64,000 nucleotides of DNA, from the NCBI GenBank assembly GCA_009760855.2, contig WPIO01000001.1, positions 18,689,501 to 18,753,500 of the forward strand, written 5' to 3'. The notes beneath the pieces were generated by a model, which saw only the letters and a program-made list of their open reading frames with translations, did not search any database and had not been told where the DNA came from. This DNA comes from Cristatella mucedo. Its lineage: Eukaryota > Bryozoa > Phylactolaemata > Cristatellidae. Position 1 is the first letter of the stretch; every line of letters starts with the position of its first letter. Positions 56,655-64,000 of the stretch are shown in pieces. A program made the position numbers and the translations under genes.

Positions 56655-57284
56655 GCGCGAGCCCGGGCGGTTGCCGTCTGTTGACCGGGTCGAGCGCTAG
56701 CAGTCTGTACCCGCCGCCATCCAGCGCCTCGCATGGGTTTTAATGAGGCGGGGATGGATGCCCGCGCTGTTTCCTTTCAAGCCAATAGCAACGGGCTTGA
56801 CGCCAAGGAGACGTGCCATTTGTAACGGGTGATTAGGCAGCCGCTAGCCCGACCGCCATCCCTCAGGCGCGAACCCAAAACGCCGGCTCGGACTGGGCGC
56901 TCTAATCACGGCGGCCGCGGTACGGCTGGCAGCAGCTGTAGCCATTGTAGCCATCGCCGCAGCAGCGGCGGCGGCAGCAGAACTCCAGAGGCATACCGCA
57001 AAGCCACGTCCCTGCGTACTGAGGCTACGGTCGTTAACTAGGCTAGTGAGCCTGGGCCCTGCGTAGCCGTGGTTACGCAGCACCAGTTGCCGCGGTTCTC
57101 AGCCAGGCAGCTAGCTGGCTGGCTGCGGTGTGCGCATCAAGCGAACCTGCTGTCGCTGTGTAGGTCACACCGCGTCAACAGAGTTCGCAAAACAGTCGAG
57201 CCGACTAGATTATCTAGGGTGGAAGGGGGCGGGGCGTTCTTCGCTCGCCTGCGCATTGTGAAAGGTTCGGGCCCGCTTAAAAAA
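56655..57284. other. 5' flank of the NHL gene
   Basis: GC-rich; likely promoter region. No TATA box noticed and no repeat recognised. Confidence 0.4.
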
Positions 57285-57475
57285 ATAATCAGCCGATTTA
57301 ACAGCCTTATTTGTGTCGCGGCAGAAGAGCCTTTTCGACGATCGCCACCACTTGCAGTTTGCAATAAAGGATCGCTCAACTGCAGGATTCGAACGCACGA
57401 CCTCGGTGAAGAAGAAGAAGTGAGAACCTTGCCTCCTGAAGAGTGAGCACCTTGCCTCCTGGGCTACCATGTGCA
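57285..57475 (-). mobile_element. SINE-B, copy 8 (inverted)
   Basis: Complement of the family with a good B box (GGATTCGAACGC complement at about 57384). The GTGAGNACCTTGCCTCCTG head sequence is present twice in tandem (57420-57439 and 57446-57465), with a GAA expansion beside it. Confidence 0.75.
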
Positions 57476-57724
57476 GCGCCGCCGTCGGCCCCTCGGCCGC
57501 AGCAGCAGCAGCAGGCGACGTCACAGCGAGGCGACGTCACAGCGAACGCGGAGTTTAGGGGGGGGGGCGTTGCGCTCGCTACGCGAACCCTAACCGGTAT
57601 CGTAGCCAGGATTTTCGCATGCGGGTGTCGAGCCTTAGCTAGAGCTCTTGCTAGGGCGTGGCGTAGCAGCGCGACCATTTCGAATTGCAAAAATTCGGGA
57701 GATACGTGCTCGGCCGCGGTCGCG

Positions 57725-57840
57725 CAAAACAATTCGAATATCAAAATTTATTCGGGAAACTTTCAAACTCCACGCGTGGTCAGTAGATTTGAGCAACACA
57801 GCAAACAATAGGAAGAACGCAATATCTAACAGCTATGCAT
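57725..57840 (-). mobile_element. Fragment of DNA element family 2 (inverted)
   Basis: Complement of about 46490-46640: shares GAAACTTTCAAACTCC / CGCGTGGTCAGTAGATTTGA with changes. Confidence 0.6.
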
Positions 57841-58009
57841 CGTGACTACTGAGGGCTCGCTTGCGTATTGCCTTTGGGAGACGCGTAAGTGCCCACACGA
57901 GCGGTTAAGGAATGACCGGGTCGAAGCCAAGGTCAAAGCCAAGGTCAAAGCAGACGAATTTATCGCAGTGCTACGCTCTACCAGCGCTTGCGAGTCTGGG
58001 AGCGGCACG

Positions 58010-59060
58010 TTTAGTTGCGCGATGCATGAATCTCTGTCTGTCTGTAGCAAGCCGTAACCGCAAGGACCCTTTGGTTGCTACGCTGGAGAATTGCACAGCC
58101 TAAATGACTTTCGGCGAGCATACGGTTGCCAAAAGATTTAATCTCGCCGCAACAAAGAGAAAATTTTGAAGCATAGCAAAGTCAGGAGGACAGTTGAGGA
58201 AGTGAGCAGCATTGAATAGCAGTCTGGGACGTTAGGAAAATGTGTGCCGGAGTCAACAGCTGGAGAGACTGTGTCAATGCATTAGAATTGGTGAAATGGG
58301 TTTCGCATTCGGACCTGTAGAGCAAAAGCTTGTGCGTGCCAACGGTCTTTAAGTGAATTTAGTTTTCAAAGGAATCTGTGAGCACTACTTGTCTGAAATG
58401 ATACAGCTGTTCAGCCAATGGAAATAAAAATAATATTAAGACAATAATGTTGCATTCCCAAGATTAGCTAAATCTTTTTCGATGCACCTAAAATATACAA
58501 TATAGGAAGCATATTTATTGGTTAGGAATAGCGTGCACAGTTTCAGCACGCATAAATACACAAAAGAAAATGTTGCCGTTGAGGAGCCATACCTCGGCTG
58601 GTCTTGTGGGTCAATTTTGTCAATTTTATCAATTTGGTCTTGTGGGTCAATTTGGATCTTGATCCGTTGATCAATCAAGAACCATTGCAGATTTGTTGGC
58701 AAAGGAAAAGAATTACTAAAAAATTGTGGACTTATTAGCTAAGGTTGTTACAATATTCAGCAGTAACTAGAAAGGCTTAATAAATTTTTTCGGCAGCCCC
58801 GTCAATATTGAATTGATATTGTCCAGTCTGGAGAAAACCTAAGTTTAAACGACCAGCAGTCGTCAAGGAGGACGTCCAAATTGCGAGCGCTCAATATTCG
58901 TGTCGGCACCGTTGATTAGGAGAGCCAAGTCATTCGTTGCACTTGTACTTGTGCGGCTTCTTTCGTGAGAAGTTTGGTATCGTTATTGTTTAGCTCGGAA
59001 ATATTAGGCAACATTTAGGACCGAACGTTTGCGAGGCAGATTTTCAGTTTCTGAATCGTC
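58010..59060 (-). pseudogene. Old L2-B LINE (inverted), split by an L2 tail
   Basis: CGCAAGGACCCTTTGGTTGC through the GCAACAAAGAGAAAATTTTG and GAAGCATAGCAAAGTCAGGA blocks, an inserted L2-A-like tail complement at about 58425-58580, then the TTGTGGGTCAATTTTGTCAA (LTHKA region, locally amplified), GATCCGTTGATCAATCAAGA and GCGAGGCAGATTTTCAGTTT blocks. Much more diverged than the 28.5-kb copy. Confidence 0.7.
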
Positions 59061-60254
59061 GTAGCTAATTTTCTGATGGCTTGCATGTATCAAACACTGG
59101 TCAAACGTTGGTGGCGGTGGCGTCGTCGGCGTCGGCCTTGCGGCTATCACTTATAATTCGACTAACACTCTGTTTAAGTTTTGCGCGAGCTACTATGGAG
59201 GCGGCGGATGTTCGCTGCATAGCCTCGCTTCCGGAGCCTTATGGCACGTGACCTCATTTTAGTCTCAGCTTTGGCTCCAGCAGCTGCCAAGCATACGGCG
59301 AGGCCCACTTTCGTGGTTGAAACCAAATTACCTGAAAAGAGTTTCGCTAAATTTCAAATCATATCAATGCCAGTTCTGGCTAAGCTGAAGACAGAGCCGA
59401 GACATACTATACAGAGGCATTTGAGATTCACATTTTACTTTTCACTTAAAAGGTGTCAATAGATTAAGAAGGGTACTAGTTTGCATTTGATCCGTGTAAT
59501 ACAGCGAATACAGAACTAAGATGATGGACGTCAGACAAAATTTCAAACGCCGAATGTACGGTGAGAGCGCCTGTCAGATAGACCTGAGTGCGCCAATTTC
59601 GTCTGGGACCAAGGAAATTGCTTAGCAGCCGAACAAGACCTCGTTCAAGAGCCATCATTGAGGATGACGCAGTGCCAGGTTGGTCCATGGCGTGCGATGT
59701 CAGTAACAAAAGTAGCAGAAGGCTTGCACGCACATCTACCGAATGGTTCACAGCCAACAAGGCTCACCTGCAGAGAAGACAAGGCATGCCTTTTTCAAAA
59801 TTTACCGAAATTAACCAAGAGATAACTAGCTAAATTCCTCAGCTTCGTGCTACATCACGAAAAAGATCTGTGAAATCCGAAGAATTAACACAGCTAAGTA
59901 GTTGAGGACATCGACTTAGACCTTGAGGGTCTTAACTCAAATCTGGCCCCGGTCCACAGAAACTTGACCTCAATCGCATAACGCCTGGCGCCGGTGACGC
60001 TTCAATCGAGATAATGGCATCCGGTGTGGCAATGGCTTCATCATCATGCATGTTGGTGCTTTGCATCGCCACTCAAGGGTCCCCGCCAATACTTTAAATC
60101 CTGAATTTTGTTAAACTGATTTTGTATTACGTTGATAACTATCTCATGTATAATTCAGTACTACTAACTTCCTTGGTCAATTTCGGGTAGCCCACGTTTA
60201 GCCAACTCACACTATTGCTATATTATTCTAAACAGAGGAACACATATAAATTAT
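59061..60254. other. Intergenic, one weak open frame
   Basis: On the minus strand an ATG in GCCATGG (about 59688) opens 70 codons (MDQPGTASSSMMALERGLVR ... VLHGSNAN). No family recognised and no clear gene context. Confidence 0.25.
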
Positions 60255-61160
60255 GTAATGTATCTCCTTCTGAAACTCAGCAAAGTCACAAAGACTACGT
60301 GGGTGTTACGCAGGGGAGTTTTGTAAAGCGCACTCACAGCCTGAGCGGCTTTCGGTAAGCATTCGGAAGCCAACAGAATTCATCTCACGCAACACAGAGA
60401 AAGCGGGAAGCACAGCAGAGCCAAAAAGTCAGGAGAGCTGTTGAAATAGTGAGTGACATGAAAGTAGCAGCTCAGGACGGCTGGAAAGGATGTGTCACAA
60501 TCGGCAGCAGGGGAGTAGTTGTCGTTGTTTAAGAATCGTGGAAGCGAGTTCCACAGTCTAGGACTTGCAGAGCTAAAGCTTCTGTCGCCAACGGTCATTA
60601 AGATGAGGAATGGAGCAGCTAATTTATTGTCCATACAGGACCTGAGGGCACGAGGACGCTAAAACTGGCGAAGCAGTTCAGCTTGGTATGGAGGAGCCAA
60701 GCCATGGTGGGCCTTGTGGGTCAGCGTAAGAACTTTGCTCTGTATCCGTTCATCAACCGGCAGCCATCCTAGCTCTTTTAGCAAGGGAGACACGTTATCA
60801 AACCTCTGGGATTTGCAAACCAACCTTGCAGCCATATTCATAGCCATATGCAGTGGCCTAGTTGCTTTTGATGGTATCCCAGCCAAAAAGGAATTGCAAT
60901 GATCAAGCCGAGACAGAACTAAGGAGCTAGTTAAATCTTTTGCAAGCGTGGAAGACAGCTCCTTATCTAAGATAGTAATCTGGCGTGATGGCTAACTGTA
61001 GATTTTGAATGAAGCTTTTAAAATGTAGGCAGCTGTCAAAAATGACACCTAAATTTCGAGCAAGTGGTGACGATCGCACAACAGCATCACCTGTTTAGAA
61101 GACCAAAGCCTTTTAATCCAGCCGCACGCTTAGGGTGTCCTATGAACAGCAGTTCAGTTC
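60255..61160 (-). pseudogene. L2-B LINE (inverted), 5'-truncated
   Basis: L2-B terminus at about 60255, 3' UTR, then on the minus strand DNKLAAPFLILMTVGDRSFS, NVSPLLKELGWLPVDERIQ, AGIPSKATRPLHMAMNMAAR and a damaged RT end at about 61140. Several frameshifts. Confidence 0.9.
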
Positions 61161-61227
61161 ACTTGCGATTGCATCTGACCATTGGTTAAATCCAGAATAA
61201 GTGTTTGAGATCCCGAGCTGGACGTTT

Positions 61228-61590
61228 ACTAGTAATAATAATGATAATAATAATAATACATTTGTATAGCGCCCTAAGAGAACTAAATCTCTTTCTAGAT
61301 ACTTTACAGATTCCGTAGAGAAATCCTTACTAAACGATAGGTGGTAACATCCGCAAGCAGCAGTCACAGTGTAAGCAGGTTACGCAGGCACACGAAAGAC
61401 GAATAAAAAAGACGTACCAAGTGCTGTTACAAACAAGTGCTTTTTAAGCTTCCTTTTAAGTTTCGTCGTGTCGGGGACATTGTCACTTGCGTCGATAATG
61501 AGTTCCAGGCTTTGGGAGCATACAAACTATAGGTCTCCAAATATCTTAAAACCGTACAAGGTATGGCTAAACGATTCGATTCAGAACAGG
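61228..61590 (-). mobile_element. L2-D LINE fragment (inverted)
   Basis: (ATT)n-like tail complement, then a stem-loop whose sense strand reads AGTTCTCTTAGGGCGCTATACAAATG, the L2 end most like the SINE-A tail; then 3' UTR and a SYAPKAWNSL remnant. It meets the 5' end of an L2-A fragment head to head. Confidence 0.8.
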
Positions 61591-61591
61591 C

Positions 61592-61785
61592 CACTAACCA
61601 CATTTGCATGCTGACTCCGTGCATGTCACCCCTAACCATGTTATTCATTTTGTTTGTTTGTCAAGCATGATTTTACTCAGCTTTCAATTGCATTTCCCTT
61701 TGCAGCAAGTGTAAAGAGCCTAGAGAGAGATTAAGTTCTCTGAGGGCGCTTTATCAAGTGGATTACTAATATTATTATTATGACT
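61592..61785 (+). mobile_element. L2-A 3' end fragment
   Basis: CACTAACCACATTTGCATGC, CATGTCACCCCTAACCATGT, stem-loop and ATT tail. Confidence 0.92.
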
Positions 61786-62763
61786 GCGTGCTGCTCGAAT
61801 TAAATGCTAAGAAGCGATATGCTTGCGTGGTCTAGGATGGGCCACAGTCTAAAGTCGCATTCGCGCGGTCTGCCGTCTTACTTCAGTCCTGCTTCAGTCT
61901 TGCGTTCGTCTTCGGTGCATACGTCACCAAGACTGGGTAGATGTTCCAAGACTGCTTTGGCGAAGGCGGAGGCGGAGGAGCTGAGCGTGAACTGAAAGGC
62001 AAGACCCGACGGGAGCCACAAGCGAACGAACGATTAATAATAGGCGCAGTCAGTCAAGTTCGCACCTTCTCAGCTGTTTTGAAAGGCACGATCGATACGG
62101 TCGGCAAAAAACATCAACGCGTTCCGCGAGAGACTCCATGTTTACTGGAAAATACGAGCTCTTCATGCTGGAGCGAGATGCCATTACGACGGGCGATAAA
62201 GGCAATTGCTTGAAGTTTAAATTCACCTCCGGGAGTTTGCGTTGCGAAGAGCGTCACGTCACGTCTGTAGCGAGAGCACTTTTCCTATGATGGCTCTAGG
62301 GGTGAAGCTCTCAGGCGGCTAGATGGAAGTAGAACGAAAGGCAAACCGAACGTGTAAACTTACTAAAAGAAGCAGGAACGAAGCAGAACGAATAAGTTAG
62401 CCCTGCCTTGAAGTGGGACAATAGTAGCTAGCCCGGTTCATCTTCATATAAAGGTTAAGCTGATTACAGAAAAAAAGAGCTCGATCTGCGTCCATCGTCC
62501 GCTGAATCATCGGGTGCGGCCTCGAAGCTTCCATTAATTGGCGACCGTGAGTCTCAGCGACAGCACAATTCGCTGCGGTTGCGGCTGCGGGTCCTCATAA
62601 ATCCCATCTGATAAAAGAAACCCTGTTGCTTAGATGCCACGACTTTTTAAATAGGGATTCGCGAAGCCTGATCTGGTGATAACTGCAGCCGCCGGCCGCA
62701 GCCGTGCTTTTGCTTGCAGGCCCCTGGGGGTATTTTGTACCAATGAGAGACGATAATTGGAGT
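61786..62763. other. Intergenic, nothing recognised
   Basis: No gene or repeat kin seen. Confidence 0.35.
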
Positions 62764-62779
62764 TTTAGACAAAGAGAGA

Positions 62780-63121
62780 GACAGGGAGACGCAGAGAGGC
62801 AGAGAGACAGGGAGACGAGACAGAGAGACAGAGAGACAGAGAGACAGAGAGACAGAGAGACAGAGACACAGAGACACAGAGACACAGAGACACAGAGACA
62901 CAGAGACACAGAGACACAGAGACACAGAGACACAGAGACACAGAGACACAGAGACACAGAGACACAGAGACACAGAGACACAGAGACACAGAGACACAGA
63001 GACACAGAGACACAGAGACACAGAGACACAGAGACACAGAGACACAGAGACACAGAGACACAGAGACACAGAGACACAGAGACACAGAGACACAGAGACA
63101 CAGAGACACAGAGACACAGAG
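62780..63121 (+). repeat. 8-bp satellite (GAGACAGA)n then (GAGACACA)n
   Basis: A short GAGACAGA prelude, then about 32 near-perfect units of GAGACACA (62863-63120). The unit contains no stop in any phase, so frames of 137-198 codons (SLCLCVSV periodicity on the minus strand) are artefacts. Confidence 0.97.
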
Positions 63122-63122
63122 A

Positions 63123-63790
63123 TTAATAATAATACAGTTGTACAGCACCCTCGTAGAACTGAATCCCTTTCTAGGCACTTTACAGATGCTGTATAGAAAG
63201 CATCACCAAATGATTTGTGGTAACATCCGCACGCAGCAGGCACAGCCTAAGTGTCAGCACTCATATATGTGTTAGCACGCTTATGCAAGCGATGGACGAT
63301 TTACCAAGACCCACTAAATGCCGTAATAAACAGGTATTTTTTTAATGTCATCTGTCAGGGAATGTTGTGACATCACCTAGTAGTGAGTTCCAGGCTTTTG
63401 AAGCATGTGAACTCAAAGTACGGTCTCCAAAGGTTTTGGGATTCGTATGAGGTATGGCTAAACATTCGAGTCAGAACAGCGTGTTGTGCGATTCTTGGCC
63501 CGGTGAGGGAGTAATAGGTAGGCTGGAGTCAGAGAATTAAGAGACGTAAAACTAAGTGACGGAACCATGAAGTCAATACGCCGCTTTATTGGGAGACAGT
63601 GCAGGTATTCGTGAAGTGGTGCACTATGGCAGCTGCGACACTTCCTATAGACAAGCCTAGCTGCAGAGTTTTGCCCCATTTGAATTGCCTAATTTCGCAG
63701 ACCGGTAGACCAACAAGCAGAAGTCGAGACGAAATGTCACAAATGCATGGACCATTGTGGATGTGGTATCCCTTCTCTAATGCTGGCGCT
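63123..63790 (-). pseudogene. L2-D LINE (inverted), 5'-truncated
   Basis: AATAATAATACAGTTGTACA tail complement directly after the satellite, stem-loop, 3' UTR, then on the minus strand NSAARLVYRKCRSCHSAPLH, YLHCLPIKRRIDFMVPSLSF and TSLNSLTPAYLL. Frames broken. Confidence 0.88.
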
Positions 63791-63919
63791 TATTGAGGCC
63801 ACATTACTTATTTGCATAGTCACAAAGTCTCGAGGTTTTCACATAAACACATTGGGTACAAAGTACCGTATCGCGTCTGTGGGTATCGATTAGAAAATCC
63901 AACATTCTAGACCACATGC

Positions 63920-63995
63920 AGTTCCAATAAGTGCCTAGAAATTGCTTTAGTTCTGCGATGTCCCTAAACAGAGATCATATTAATATTATCAATTC
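63920..63995 (+). mobile_element. Possible degenerate L2 3' end
   Basis: AAGTGCCTAGAAATTGCTTT and AGTTCTGCGATGTCCCT followed by ATT-like sequence at the window edge. Weak. Confidence 0.4.
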
Positions 63996-64000
63996 CATTA

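Noticed and set aside
59476-59760. A 70-94-codon minus-strand frame with a hydrophobic start
   Set aside because: The long version begins at a non-ATG codon; no family, splice partner or promoter supports it, so it is mentioned only within the intergenic entry.
61228-61785. Twin-priming inversion of a single L2
   Set aside because: Both halves carry their own 3' stem-loop and ATT tail, so they are two separate 5'-truncated insertions meeting head to head.
62595-63243. Long Ser/Leu/Cys/Val open frames (137-198 codons) on the minus strand
   Set aside because: They are the translation of an 8-bp satellite whose unit has no stop codon; all phases stay open.

Overview
This is a window from an animal nuclear genome, probably an invertebrate. 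The evidence is introns with GT-AG borders, long introns packed with LINE and SINE copies, (CA)n, (CT)n and (TA)n microsatellites, a eukaryotic tRNA-Asn gene in two copies, and recognisable animal genes. The species cannot be named from the sequence alone. Real protein-coding sequence is only a few percent of the window; most long open frames are transposon remnants or stop-free satellites.

Layout. (1) 1-9.6 kb: the 5' part of a VPS41 gene (vacuolar sorting protein of the HOPS complex) on the minus strand, with six exons from the probable start codon near 9562 down to 4536; the rest lies beyond the left edge or was not found. Its introns hold an L2-type LINE with an open reverse transcriptase frame (1-1587), a decayed Tc1 transposon, and a 175-bp hAT element that closely resembles the horizontally spread SPIN family and has a perfect 8-bp target duplication. 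(2) 9.6-36 kb: no convincing protein gene. L2 copies in both orientations, some nested; SINEs; microsatellites; and a diverged tandem segmental duplication (about 17.9-20.96 and 22.7-25.3 kb), each copy carrying an identical tRNA-Asn gene. (3) 36-51 kb: a plus-strand gene starting in a CpG-rich stretch, with five exons (37605-50919) predicting a 351-residue type I membrane protein with a signal peptide, three thrombospondin type-1 repeats, one membrane helix and an Ala-rich tail. Its 10-kb second intron is full of L2, SINE and Tigger-like elements. (4) 51-57 kb: a compound satellite, SINEs, and a minus-strand, apparently single-exon gene (54715-56654) for a RING-less NHL beta-propeller protein with a long disordered N-terminus and one apparent frameshift. 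It converges on the TSP1 gene. (5) 57-64 kb: L2 and SINE debris and an 8-bp satellite of about 32 units.

The genes do not form a pathway; the common theme is the transposon ecology. At least three L2 lineages are present. Some share a conserved 3' stem-loop, and one tRNA-derived SINE family (SINE-A) carries nearly the same 3' end, so it probably uses the L2 machinery. No clearly new enzymatic system was found. The strongest observations are the SPIN-like element, the LINE/SINE tail sharing, and the tRNA-bearing duplication with its inverted, coding-like arms.
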